Source: Bacilli bacterium
Lineage (GTDB): Bacteria; Bacillota_I; Bacilli_A; RFN20; CAG-826
DNA length: 59,512 nucleotides
NCBI GenBank assembly: GCA_017626815.1
Contig: JAGAHY010000176.1
Coordinates: 1 to 59,512, forward strand
Direction: 5' to 3'
A program made the position numbers and the translations under genes. This document shows positions 44,185-52,348 of this stretch, piece by piece; position 1 is the first letter of the stretch; the number at the start of each line of letters is the position of its first letter. The notes beneath the pieces were generated by a model. The model did no database searches. It saw only the letters and a program-made list of their open reading frames with translations, and had not been told where the DNA came from.

Positions 44185-44733
44185 ATGGCTAAAAAGATTC
44201 TCATTGCTTATTTCTCTCACGGTGGTGAAAACCTCGTGGATGACCAAATCGTCGATTTAGGCGACGAAGGTAATACCAAAGTCGCGGCAAAGTTGCTGCA
44301 ACAAGCCCTCCAAGGGCACGGCTTTAACGCCAATCTATTCGAAATTGAGCCGCTCATTCCCTACGACCGTAGCTATGAAGGAACCCTGGCTCGCTCCCGT
44401 CAAGAATATGAAAGCGGCGCAGCCCCTTTAATTAACGACGGGCCCAATGGCTACGATGCCTACGACGTCATTTTCTTAGGCTACCCGAATTGGTGGGGAA
44501 CATTGCCCGCCCCTATCGTGTCCTTCCTCAGGGACCACGACCTCGCGAACAAGAAAATCATTCCGTTCGTGACCCATGGTGGACAACGCTTCCTCTACTC
44601 CATCGAGACCATCCGCAAAGAAGCACCGGCGGCCGATTTGGCAGAAGGATTTGCGATCGCCGCACCTTATATGAGCGCCGCGAAAAACGTCATTGAGGAT
44701 TGGCTCAAAGACAACGTCGATAAGCTGAACTAA
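44185..44733 (+). CDS. Flavodoxin-family protein
   Basis: 182 residues. The FMN phosphate loop is ILIAYFSHGGENLV, unusual in that canonical flavodoxins have a Ser/Thr-rich TxTGNT loop. FLGYPNWWGTLPAPIVSFL and IIPFVTHGGQRF are typical of the flavodoxin_4-type group found with Firmicute oxidoreductases. It probably carries FMN and transfers electrons. TAGGAGACC precedes the ATG, and TACAAT lies further upstream. Confidence 0.88.
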   Translation: MAKKILIAYFSHGGENLVDDQIVDLGDEGNTKVAAKLLQQALQGHGFNANLFEIEPLIPYDRSYEGTLARSRQEYESGAAPLINDGPNGYDAYDVIFLGYPNWWGTLPAPIVSFLRDHDLANKKIIPFVTHGGQRFLYSIETIRKEAPAADLAEGFAIAAPYMSAAKNVIEDWLKDNVDKLN

Positions 44734-44748
44734 AATCCAAAGCAAAGA

Positions 44749-44777
44749 AAAAGCAACGGGGATTGACCGTTGCTTTT
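44749..44777. terminator. Bidirectional terminator between the flavodoxin gene and clpB
   Basis: AAAAGCAACGG (44749-44759) pairs with CCGTTGCTTTT (44767-44777), 11 bp, usable on both strands. Confidence 0.9.
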
Positions 44778-44795
44778 CCTTATCTTTTTATACTT

Positions 44796-46919
44796 TTAGG
44801 ATAGATTCGCCTTGTTAATGCGGATATTTCCATCCACGACGTCCACCACGTATTTCGTTTCCGTGGAGATCTCGCCGCGAATGATTTTTTCAGCGAGGAA
44901 AGTCTCAATTTTATCTTGGATGAAACGCTTCAATGGACGCGCGCCGAATTCTTCCGAGAACGCGGATTCGATGACATAGTCGCGGACCCTATCCGAGAAG
45001 ACGATATTGAAATATTGCTCCTCGACCCGTTTGGAAAGTTCTCGAAGTAGCTTATCGACGATGAGCCGCTGCTCCAGCATGCCTAAGGGTTTGAAATAGA
45101 CGATTTCGTCAATGCGGTTCAGGAACTCGGGCTTGAACGTACGACGTAACAAAGCGCCGACTTCGTCTTCTTTGCCATGGAGCAAGGCTTCAGAGCCTAG
45201 GTTACTGGTCATGATGATGACGGTGTTACGGAAGTCAACGAGTCTGCCTTGTGAGTCGGTGAGGCGGCCTTCGTCAAGAACTTGAAGCAGCAAATTGAAG
45301 ACTTCAGGATCAGCTTTCTCAACTTCGTCGAATAGGACAATCGAATATGGATTGCGGCGGACTTTTTCCGTCAGCTGGCCGCCTTCCTCATAGCCGACAT
45401 ATCCCGGAGCGGCGCCAATGAGACGAGAGACGCTATATTTCTCCATGTACTCGGACATGTCGATGCGGATGATGTTGTTCTCATCGTCGAACAATGCCTC
45501 AGCCAGCGCTTTAGAAACCTCGGTTTTGCCAACGCCAGTCGGGCCTAAGAACATAAAGCTGCCAATTGGACGCATGGGGTTTTTGATGCCAGCACGCTGA
45601 CGTAAGATTGCATTGCTCACCAGCGTTATGGCCTGATCTTGTCCGATGACGCGAGCTTGCAGCGTCTTCTTCAAATCGAGAACTTTCTCTCTGTCACCTT
45701 TTTCAATTCTAGAAACAGGAATCCCCGTCATTTTTGCAACGATTTTTGCGATTTCTTCCTCGTCCACCACTTCATTGACGAGTTTTTCCTTTTTGGAGGA
45801 AACTTCGAGTTCACGGAGTCTCGATTCCAACTCTGGAATGGTTTTGTATTGAAGCTCGCTGGCGGCGCGATAGTTGCCTTCGGAGAAACGGACCGATAAA
45901 TCGAAGCGGGCTTTTTCTAGTTTGGCCTTGATGATCTTGGCCTCAGAGATTTCGTTCTTCTCGTCTTCCCAGCGTTGCTTCAGCTCTTTGAACTTTGCCT
46001 CTTCCGAGGATAGTTCCGCTTCAAGCGCTTCTAAGCGGCGCCTGCTGGACTCATCTTTTTCCTTGGACAAAGCGACTTTTTCGATTTCCAGCTGGCGGAT
46101 TTTACGGTTGCTCTCATCGAGCTCCGTGGGCATGGACTCAATTTCCACTTTGATTAATGCACAGGCTTCGTCCAATAAGTCGATGGCTTTGTCGGGCAGG
46201 AAACGATTGGTTATATAACGATTGGAAAGCGTGGCCGCGGCGACGATGGCCCCATCGGTGATGGCGACGCCATGATAGGATTCAAAACGTTGTTTTAAGC
46301 CACGCAGAATCGAAACCGTATCCGCAACAGTAGGCTCGCCTACCATGACGGGTTGGAAGCGGCGCTCCAAAGCGCGGTCCTTCTCGATATATTGCCGATA
46401 CTCATTCAGCGTAGTCGCGCCAATGCAGTCGATATCGCCACGGGCGAGCAAAGGCTTCAACATGTTCGAAGCGTCCATCGCACCATCCGTGCGGCCAGCG
46501 CCAACAATTAAATGAATCTCGTCGATGAAGAGAATAATCTTGCCGTCGGATTCTTTGATTTTGTTTAAGACAGCCTTGAGACGTTCTTCAAACTCGCCGC
46601 GGAACTTCGCGCCAGCGAGCAAAGCACCCATATCGAGTTCATAAATATGCTTGCCTTGTAAGGTCGCGGGGACGTCATTTTTGACAATACGTTCAGCTAG
46701 GCCCTCGATAATCGCGGTCTTGCCAACGCCAGGTTCTCCCAGCAAAACGACATTATTTTTGGTTTTACGTGCCAAAACTTGGATGACTTTACGGATTTCT
46801 TCATCACGTCCGATGACAGGATCGATTTTTCCTTTAGAGACGGCTTCGTTGATATCACGCCCGAACTTATTTAAGACGTCGGGATCATTTTCGTAGGAAG
46901 GGATTTGGTTGAATTGCAT
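44796..46919 (-). CDS. clpB: ClpB disaggregase lacking the N-terminal domain
   Basis: 707 residues against about 860 for most bacterial ClpB. The N-terminal substrate-docking domain is absent: the protein starts at the linker, just before [15 protein letters not shown]. Both AAA+ modules are complete, with Walker A GEPGVGKT (61-68) and GPTGVGKT, Walker B ILFIDEIH and VLFDEVEKA, the pore-loop region [20 protein letters not shown], and a middle coiled coil (about 260-390) that binds DnaK. It unfolds aggregated proteins with DnaK using ATP. Shortened ClpB occurs in mycoplasmas. AAGGAGG lies before the ATG; a CIRCE operator overlaps the promoter, so HrcA control is likely. Confidence 0.95.
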   Translation of the reverse strand: MQFNQIPSYENDPDVLNKFGRDINEAVSKGKIDPVIGRDEEIRKVIQVLARKTKNNVVLLGEPGVGKTAIIEGLAERIVKNDVPATLQGKHIYELDMGALLAGAKFRGEFEERLKAVLNKIKESDGKIILFIDEIHLIVGAGRTDGAMDASNMLKPLLARGDIDCIGATTLNEYRQYIEKDRALERRFQPVMVGEPTVADTVSILRGLKQRFESYHGVAITDGAIVAAATLSNRYITNRFLPDKAIDLLDEACALIKVEIESMPTELDESNRKIRQLEIEKVALSKEKDESSRRRLEALEAELSSEEAKFKELKQRWEDEKNEISEAKIIKAKLEKARFDLSVRFSEGNYRAASELQYKTIPELESRLRELEVSSKKEKLVNEVVDEEEIAKIVAKMTGIPVSRIEKGDREKVLDLKKTLQARVIGQDQAITLVSNAILRQRAGIKNPMRPIGSFMFLGPTGVGKTEVSKALAEALFDDENNIIRIDMSEYMEKYSVSRLIGAAPGYVGYEEGGQLTEKVRRNPYSIVLFDEVEKADPEVFNLLLQVLDEGRLTDSQGRLVDFRNTVIIMTSNLGSEALLHGKEDEVGALLRRTFKPEFLNRIDEIVYFKPLGMLEQRLIVDKLLRELSKRVEEQYFNIVFSDRVRDYVIESAFSEEFGARPLKRFIQDKIETFLAEKIIRGEISTETKYVVDVVDGNIRINKANLS

Positions 46920-46943
46920 AGTAGCTACCTCCTTGTTTTCATT

Positions 46944-46959
46944 GCCTAGCGTTCTAGGC
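46944..46959 (-). promoter_or_regulatory. Hairpin in the clpB 5' leader
   Basis: GCCTAG and CTAGGC form a perfect 6-bp stem with a 4-nt loop, between the promoter and the ribosome site. It could stabilise the mRNA or tune translation. Confidence 0.5.
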
Positions 46960-46966
46960 TAACTAT

Positions 46967-46994
46967 ATGATAACGCAAAATTTAGCAGTCTCAA
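46967..46994 (-). promoter_or_regulatory. clpB promoter
   Basis: On the minus strand TTGAGA (46994-46989) and TATCAT (46972-46967) are 16 bp apart. The -35 lies inside the CIRCE element. Confidence 0.6.
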
Positions 46995-47008
46995 GCATAG
47001 AGTGCTAA
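46982..47008. promoter_or_regulatory. CIRCE operator (HrcA binding site)
   Basis: TTAGCAGTC, 9 nt, GAGTGCTAA on the plus strand. The consensus is TTAGCACTC-N9-GAGTGCTAA, so there is one mismatch in 18 arm positions. Confidence 0.93.
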
Positions 47009-47069
47009 TTTTCGAATTTTCATGCTTGCCTTATTTCCCACGAAGTATACTTCTTGCATAATAATGGCG

Positions 47070-47969
47070 ATGAAACGAGCGAAAGTTGTGTTTACATGTG
47101 GTATTAGTTTGTTGGCTTTATGCGCAGTGGCCGCGGTTTTTGGCACGACCAACACCATCGGCCAGCAAGGCAAAGTCGCCCGTGTCGATTGGATGTCCAA
47201 GTTGCCGGATAGTACAGAGATTTCGCAATTGAATATCCCTGGAACCCACGACACACTAGCTTTATATGGCTTAGCCGATTTCAGCGGACAATGCCAAAGT
47301 CTTGATGTGAAACAGCAACTTAGAATCGGCGTGCGCTTCCTTGACGTGCGTTTAAAACAGATCGGAAACAAGCTCCGGGCCGTCCACGGCTTTGTAGACC
47401 AAAAAGAGTCTTTCGATTTCGTGGTTAAAGAATTGGAAAGCTTCCTTAAGGAGAATCCGAAAGAAACCCTTTTCATTTCCGTCAAAGAAGACGATAAAGC
47501 CGAGTCTCCGGCCTTCTCCTTCGAAGAATGTCTGAACACCTACCTCAAAGACGAGTTCTGGTATACGAGCGATACCATGCCCCAAACCTTAGGACAAGTC
47601 CGTGGAAAGATGGTTTTGCTCACCCGCTATGATGACGGGAACAAAGGCGTCAACATGGCCGACAAATGGCAAGACTGCGGCAGTTTCTCGCTGGATGATT
47701 TCTATATTCAAGACGAGTATATTATCGATGATATCGAAGCAAAAAAGGCTGCAATTCTCGCTTGTTCGGAGAAAGACAGCACGTATCGATTGAATTTCTT
47801 CAGCGGTTATTTCCGGAAAGGTTTCCCACCTTCTTACGCACCATCGGTTGCCAAGATCATCAATCCCTGGGCAATAAAAACCCTCCCTCAAATGAATAAG
47901 CGCGGCGTTTGCCTTTTCGACTTTATCACTTCTGAACTGATGGACGCCTATTTTGGAGGTCAGGCATGA
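47070..47969 (+). CDS. PI-PLC X-domain protein, membrane-anchored or secreted
   Basis: 299 residues from the ATG at 47070, 7 nt after CATAAT. An N-terminal signal or anchor (residues 7-25) is followed by the TIM-barrel X domain: NIPGTHDTL (His60, Asp61), RFLDVRL (Arg94) and RAVHG (His106) are the catalytic set of bacterial PI-specific phospholipase C. KEDDKAESPAF follows on a later strand. Bacterial PI-PLCs cleave phosphatidylinositol or GPI anchors without calcium; substrate here unproven. The stop overlaps the next start (ATGA), so the small membrane protein is co-translated. Confidence 0.9.
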   Translation: MKRAKVVFTCGISLLALCAVAAVFGTTNTIGQQGKVARVDWMSKLPDSTEISQLNIPGTHDTLALYGLADFSGQCQSLDVKQQLRIGVRFLDVRLKQIGNKLRAVHGFVDQKESFDFVVKELESFLKENPKETLFISVKEDDKAESPAFSFEECLNTYLKDEFWYTSDTMPQTLGQVRGKMVLLTRYDDGNKGVNMADKWQDCGSFSLDDFYIQDEYIIDDIEAKKAAILACSEKDSTYRLNFFSGYFRKGFPPSYAPSVAKIINPWAIKTLPQMNKRGVCLFDFITSELMDAYFGGQA

Positions 47970-48370
47970 AAACCAGACCTTGGCAACTGCTCCTCGTCAT
48001 TGCGGGTATGGCGATCGTCTGCCTGATATCCGCATCCTTGCTCTTTATCGAGGTATGGAACCTTTGCAGTGGCTTGCAAACTCTTTATGAGGATGAACTG
48101 GCTCAATGGGTTAGGATCTTCTTCCGCATCATGATGTTCATCCTTTTGATCCTCTGCGCGGTATTTTCCTTGATCGCTTTGAAGAAAAAAGGCGACTTCA
48201 TCACGGTGTCGGCCTTCTTTAACTATGGTGGAGCCGTCATCGCGATTATGTCGTTCTTTTTCTATGAATGGTATTTTGGCTTAGGCCTCGTTATTGGGAT
48301 GCTGCTATTAATCGCCTCGCCGACGATTGCAATGTTCCGCAACCGCATCTTTGAGGAAAAAGAGAATTAA
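47966..48370 (+). CDS. Small membrane protein coupled to the PI-PLC gene
   Basis: 134 residues with about four hydrophobic segments (LLLVIAGMAIVCLISASLLF, IFFRIMMFILLILCAVFSL, FNYGGAVIAIMSFFFYEW, GLVIGMLLLIASPTIAMF). No family recognised. TGGAGG lies 7 nt before the ATG, which overlaps the PI-PLC stop. It shares the TTAA stop tetranucleotide with the convergent oxidoreductase gene. Confidence 0.8.
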   Translation: MKTRPWQLLLVIAGMAIVCLISASLLFIEVWNLCSGLQTLYEDELAQWVRIFFRIMMFILLILCAVFSLIALKKKGDFITVSAFFNYGGAVIAIMSFFFYEWYFGLGLVIGMLLLIASPTIAMFRNRIFEEKEN

Positions 48371-49563
48371 CGATTTGCCTCAATGATCTTTTGGGCGGCC
48401 TCACGGCCCGATTTTATCGCTGCGGCGATATTTTTCGCGCCATAGGAGCAATCGCCAATCAGCAATAGACGATCGGAGATTTCATCTTCGCCTACTAAAG
48501 AAGCGACATCGGATTTTTCCCCGATAGCCATGATAAACGCATCACATTCGACGTCGAATTCGCTGCCTTCTATAGTGTGGAAGCTCGGCCGACCGGATTC
48601 GTCTTTCTCGCCCAACTCCATGCGAACTAAGCGCAGCCCTTCAAGAGCTTTTTGGTCATCGTTGACCTTATATGAAGAAACATTAGTCAAAGTGGAGAAA
48701 ATGACACCATCTTCTTTGGCTTCTTGTATTTCATGAACCTGTGCGGGCATCGAAGCCTCGTCACGGCGGTATATTAACGTTGTCTTTACGCCAAGGCGGG
48801 CGCAATAACGGGAAATATCCATGGCCACATTGCCACCGCCCATTACGATGACGTGTTTTTTCTTTTCAAGCCCGTTGCTATCGTTCTTCAAATTGGCATC
48901 GGCAAGAAGGGAGAGGGCGCTATAGATGCCACTGCACTCCGGTACGTTCAGACGGTTTTCTTTCTCTGCGCCAACGCCGACTAAGACATAATCGAAATCG
49001 CCTTTTAGTTTTGCCATCATCGCTTTATCCACAACGGTTTCAAAATGGAAGGCCGCCCCTAAGGCACGAAGATTGTCTTCAATCTGCTTTAAGCACGATT
49101 TATCAAAACGGAAATTGGGGATGCCACTTAAAATGGCGCCGCCTAAGCCGCTTTCTTTTTCAAAGACTTCGACACTGAAGCCTTGTTCTAACAAGAATGT
49201 AGCAGCGGAGAGGCCGCTAGGGCCGGCACCGACAACAGCCACTTTTTTGTCATTAGGCTCACCAGGCTTATATGGGAAGGCGAACCGTTGACTTAATGTA
49301 TACTCGACGCAAGGGAAATCCACCGCCTCTCCACGGATTCCGCGGACACAGTGTCCACGGCATTGTCGCTGATGGTCGCAAAGAAGCGAAGTCAGCATAG
49401 GAAACGGGTTTGTGGTATACAATAATTTTGCCGCTAGATCCAAATCGTTCTTTTTCACCGCGTCGAGAATATCGGGAATTTGATTGCCGCAAGGGCAAAA
49501 CGCTTTGCAGCGTGCATTGGGACAATGCAAACAAGGGTTTGCGATTTCGATGATGTTTTTCAT
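48367..49563 (-). CDS. GltD-like NAD(P)H/FAD oxidoreductase with N-terminal Fe-S cysteines
   Basis: 398 residues from the ATG at 49563. Cys11, 14, 19, 23 and 25 (CLHCPNARCKAFCPCG) suit Fe-S binding as in glutamate synthase small subunits. VVGAGPSGLSAATFL binds FAD and VMGGGNVAMDISRYCARLG with YRRDEASMP binds NAD(P). IMAIGEKSD and LIGDCSYGAKNIAAAIKSGR close the FAD site. No GltB large subunit is nearby, so it may serve another partner such as a ferredoxin-dependent or archaeal-type system. TATCAT lies 7 nt before the ATG. Confidence 0.9.
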   Translation of the reverse strand: MKNIIEIANPCLHCPNARCKAFCPCGNQIPDILDAVKKNDLDLAAKLLYTTNPFPMLTSLLCDHQRQCRGHCVRGIRGEAVDFPCVEYTLSQRFAFPYKPGEPNDKKVAVVGAGPSGLSAATFLLEQGFSVEVFEKESGLGGAILSGIPNFRFDKSCLKQIEDNLRALGAAFHFETVVDKAMMAKLKGDFDYVLVGVGAEKENRLNVPECSGIYSALSLLADANLKNDSNGLEKKKHVIVMGGGNVAMDISRYCARLGVKTTLIYRRDEASMPAQVHEIQEAKEDGVIFSTLTNVSSYKVNDDQKALEGLRLVRMELGEKDESGRPSFHTIEGSEFDVECDAFIMAIGEKSDVASLVGEDEISDRLLLIGDCSYGAKNIAAAIKSGREAAQKIIEANR

Positions 49564-49704
49564 GTCCTTAATGATACTGAATGACAGGAGATTTGCCACC
49601 CCCACGAAGCGATTATCTCGTGTCAGGTGGCATCAAAGCGTGAAATGGTCCGTTTTTCATAGGAAAATGGTGTTTATTCTTCTCGAAGCGTTTATCATTT
49701 AACC

Positions 49705-49902
49705 ATGAAACAATATCAATGCATGCGTTGCGGGAAGAAATATCTTGGCCGTCTGGATTATTGCCCGCGTTGTGGCCAACGCCACATTTATCAGGTCGGT
49801 GACAAATACTATAACGCCGTCGGCGACGAATTGATTCTTAATCGTAAAGGCGACATTGTCGATACCATCCCCAATCCTTTTGGACCGAACGCCAAACGCT
49901 GA
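49705..49902 (+). CDS. Small zinc-ribbon protein
   Basis: 65 residues. CMRCG and CPRCG (Cys6, Cys9, Cys20, Cys23) form a zinc ribbon, followed by about 40 residues with VGDKYYNAVGDELILN. No family name can be given. TATCAT lies 6 nt before the ATG; TGA stop; a terminator follows. Confidence 0.75.
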   Translation: MKQYQCMRCGKKYLGRLDYCPRCGQRHIYQVGDKYYNAVGDELILNRKGDIVDTIPNPFGPNAKR

Positions 49903-49915
49903 CGAAAGCCAATCA

Positions 49916-49940
49916 AAAATGCCCAGTTCGGGCATTTTTT
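49916..49940 (+). terminator. Terminator after the zinc-ribbon gene
   Basis: AAATGCCC and GGGCATTT form a stem with an AGTTC loop and a following T run. Confidence 0.85.
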
Positions 49941-49974
49941 CTTTTTTCATCAGCAAAACGGGAATATTTTCGAA

Positions 49975-50454
49975 TTATTGTTTTGGAGCTTCGATATTGT
50001 TTTTCTCTTTTTCTTCTTCAAGAGCCGCCTCGATAACCGCTGGAATCGGGCGATACCAATGATAGACGGTTTGGAACAAATAAACCGCGGCAATATAACA
50101 GAAGTCGATACCGATGACGAGGTAATACGGCAAGGTTTCCGCGCAGCCCTGTGTGATCGCATAAATATCAAAGACCACAAGAACGGGCCCGACCGGAAGC
50201 ATCAAGATTTTGTCCAGCATCGAATTCTTCGCGCGTCTTTTCGGGGAGAGTAGCGTCCAGAAGAAATCGGTGATAATCCAGGCGCCACCAAAGAGGGTGA
50301 CGTAGGTGAAGGCGTAACGTTTCCATTCGGCGACTTGGATGATCTTTGTTAAAAAGAGAATGCCAAGGACCAAAAACACTAAAGCGAAAATGCCGTACTC
50401 CACCGCCAACATGATTTTAACTTTCGTCAGGGGTTCTAATTTTTTCTTTTCCAT
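49975..50454 (-). CDS. Four-helix membrane protein
   Basis: 159 residues from the ATG at 50454, which lies 7 nt after TATAGT; the ATG at 50460 lies only 1 nt from it. Four hydrophobic segments (MLAVEYGIFALVFLVLGILFL, AFTYVTLFGGAWIITDFFW, MLPVGPVLVVFDIYAIT, LVIGIDFCYIAAVYLFQ) and a charged C-terminal tail (EAALEEEKEKNN). No family recognised. Confidence 0.75.
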   Translation of the reverse strand: MEKKKLEPLTKVKIMLAVEYGIFALVFLVLGILFLTKIIQVAEWKRYAFTYVTLFGGAWIITDFFWTLLSPKRRAKNSMLDKILMLPVGPVLVVFDIYAITQGCAETLPYYLVIGIDFCYIAAVYLFQTVYHWYRPIPAVIEAALEEEKEKNNIEAPKQ

Positions 50455-50534
50455 GCGCATAACTATACCCGAGGAGCGAAGAATAAGAAATAACCTCTTC
50501 CCTAAACTGTTTTCCTGAGTACAATTCTATCGGC

Positions 50535-51050
50535 ATGGATTTAAAGCAGTACATTCGCATACAAGAAGACTTCCCTAAGAAGGGTATCTCTTTTAAGGAC
50601 GTTTCGCCCTTACTTAGCAATCCCGACGCTTTTCAGGAAACCATCGACGAAATGAAGACAATCGCCGAGAAGTGGAATCCGGACATCATCGTTGGACCAG
50701 AATCCCGCGGTTTCATCTTCGGTGCCCCTTTGGCGCTAGCGATGAACAAAGGATTCTTGATGGCCCGTAAGCCCGGAAAACTCCCGGGCGAGACCATGAA
50801 AGTCAGCTATTCTCTGGAATACGGCTCTGATGCTTTGGAAATTCCTGCCTATGCCGTCAAAAAGGGGACGCGAATCCTGCTGGTAGACGACCTTCTCGCC
50901 ACCGGCGGCACTATCCGTGCCTTAGAGAAGCTCTTCACCGAAGCAGGAGCCGAAGTCGTCGGCACCATCACCGCCATCGAATTGACGGATCTCAAAGGGC
51001 GAGAAGTCCTTCACTCCCCATACGAATCGTTAATTAAGTACCCTCACTAA
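50535..51050 (+). CDS. apt: Adenine phosphoribosyltransferase
   Basis: 171 residues, the normal length. IVGPESRGFIFGAPLA is the substrate region and ILLVDDLLATGGTIRAL the PRPP-binding loop. It makes AMP from adenine and PRPP. The first ATG after TACAAT (9 nt) is used; no Shine-Dalgarno is present. First gene of a salvage cluster with upp, hpt and the PRPP-making prs. Confidence 0.95.
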   Translation: MDLKQYIRIQEDFPKKGISFKDVSPLLSNPDAFQETIDEMKTIAEKWNPDIIVGPESRGFIFGAPLALAMNKGFLMARKPGKLPGETMKVSYSLEYGSDALEIPAYAVKKGTRILLVDDLLATGGTIRALEKLFTEAGAEVVGTITAIELTDLKGREVLHSPYESLIKYPH

Positions 51051-51064
51051 GGGGGTATTTTTTT
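51039..51064 (+). terminator. Terminator overlapping the apt stop codon
   Basis: TACCC (51039-51043) pairs with GGGTA (51053-51057), followed by seven T. The TAA stop of apt (51048-51050) lies in the loop. Confidence 0.7.
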
Positions 51065-51088
51065 ATAACAACGAAGAAAGGAACAATC

Positions 51089-51721
51089 ATGGAAAACGTT
51101 CACGTGCTCAACCACCCCCTCATCAGCCACAAAATCGCCCAATTGCGCGATGTGGCAACTAAGCCTGCACAATTTCGCCTGATCATCAGCGAAATCGCCC
51201 GTCTCGAGGCCTATGAAGCCTTGCGCGATCAGCCTACCCATACGATTAACGTGGAGACTCCTCTTGAAGTTACTCCCCAAGAAGTTCTTGACGAAGCCAA
51301 CATCTGCTTTGTGCCTATTCTAAGAGCCGGATTAAGCATGTCCGACGGTGTTAGCTCCCTCTTGCCCAATGCGCCGATTGGTCATATCGGTATGTACCGC
51401 GAAAACGGCACTCATATCGCTCACGAATACTATTCCCGTTTCCCCGATAGGGTCACCGAAATGAGCGTATTGCTTCTCGATCCGATGCTGGCCACCGGCG
51501 GTTCCGCCATCGATGCGGTCCGCAATCTCCGCAACCGCGGTGTCAAAGACATTCGCTTCCTTTGCATCATCGCCGCCCCAGAAGGCGTCAAACGTTTCCA
51601 TGAAGAGTTCCCCGATGTACCTTTATATATTGCCGCGTTAGACCGTCAGCTAAATGAAAACGACTACATTCTCCCTGGTTTAGGAGATGCGGGCGACCGT
51701 GTCTTCGGGACCTTGCTCTAG
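51089..51721 (+). CDS. upp: Uracil phosphoribosyltransferase
   Basis: 210 residues. ILRAGLSMSDGVSSLLPNA, then LLLDPMLATGGSAIDAV (PRPP loop) and the C-terminal LPGLGDAGDRVFGT, all characteristic of Upp. It makes UMP from uracil and PRPP. GAAAGGAAC precedes the ATG. It follows the apt terminator by 25 bp, so it is transcribed by read-through or a weak promoter. It shares the CTAG stop tetranucleotide with hpt. Confidence 0.96.
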   Translation: MENVHVLNHPLISHKIAQLRDVATKPAQFRLIISEIARLEAYEALRDQPTHTINVETPLEVTPQEVLDEANICFVPILRAGLSMSDGVSSLLPNAPIGHIGMYRENGTHIAHEYYSRFPDRVTEMSVLLLDPMLATGGSAIDAVRNLRNRGVKDIRFLCIIAAPEGVKRFHEEFPDVPLYIAALDRQLNENDYILPGLGDAGDRVFGTLL

Positions 51722-52275
51722 TCCTCTATCGCATCATATTTAGCTACGTCTTCAGGTTCGAGGACGTAAACATAAGGCACATTGCGGAGGAGCTGTTTGT
51801 AATCCAGCCCATAGCCGACAAGAAACTTCGGCTCTTCCAAAATTTTGCCGCAATAGTCGACTTTTACATCAGAAATTCGAGAATTTGGTTTATCGAACAA
51901 TGCGCAGACAAGGACTCTCTTGGCTGCGTATTTTTCATTAATGTAATTCACCATGAATTGCATCGAAAGGCCAGAATCGACAACGTCGTCGACAATGACC
52001 ACCGTGCGCCCGGTGAGGTCGGTCTGGCATTCCCTTTGCAAGCGGACATTGCCCGTGGTAGAAAGCCCGCCTTCATAGCTACTAAGCTGCACGTAATCGC
52101 AGATGATATCGCGCTCAACACACTTAATCAGATCGCTATAAAAAGGCATAGCCCCTTTCATGACGCAAAGGAAAACCGGAGGCTTCTTTTCGTCCTTTAA
52201 TTCTTCAGTCAGCGCAGCGCCAATCCGCTTTACCGCAGCAGCGATTTCTTCTTGAGATAAAACTATTTCAGCCAT
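51718..52275 (-). CDS. hpt: Hypoxanthine-guanine phosphoribosyltransferase
   Basis: 185 residues. FLCVMKGAMPFYSDLI is the substrate hood start, VVIVDDVVDSGLSMQFMV the PRPP loop, and KFLVGYGLDYKQLLRNVPYV the C-terminal base-binding segment. It makes IMP or GMP from hypoxanthine or guanine and PRPP. TATAAT lies 6 nt before the ATG, with TTGATT 17 bp further upstream. Divergent from prs. Confidence 0.96.
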   Translation of the reverse strand: MAEIVLSQEEIAAAVKRIGAALTEELKDEKKPPVFLCVMKGAMPFYSDLIKCVERDIICDYVQLSSYEGGLSTTGNVRLQRECQTDLTGRTVVIVDDVVDSGLSMQFMVNYINEKYAAKRVLVCALFDKPNSRISDVKVDYCGKILEEPKFLVGYGLDYKQLLRNVPYVYVLEPEDVAKYDAIED

Positions 52276-52281
52276 GAATGG

Positions 52282-52310
52282 ATTATATTCGCGTATAGAG
52301 AAGCAATCAA
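52282..52310 (-). promoter_or_regulatory. hpt promoter
   Basis: On the minus strand TTGATT (52310-52305), 17 bp, TATAAT (52287-52282), then 6 nt to the ATG: a good promoter with essentially no 5' leader. Confidence 0.6.
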
Positions 52311-52323
52311 TCTTAGAGTGGAG

Positions 52324-52329
52324 TATAAT
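52324..52329 (+). promoter_or_regulatory. -10 box of prs
   Basis: A perfect TATAAT, 19 nt before the prs ATG, leaving a leader with a GAGG ribosome site. No convincing -35 was found. Confidence 0.4.
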
Positions 52330-52348
52330 TCCCTGCGAGGTGAAAAAA

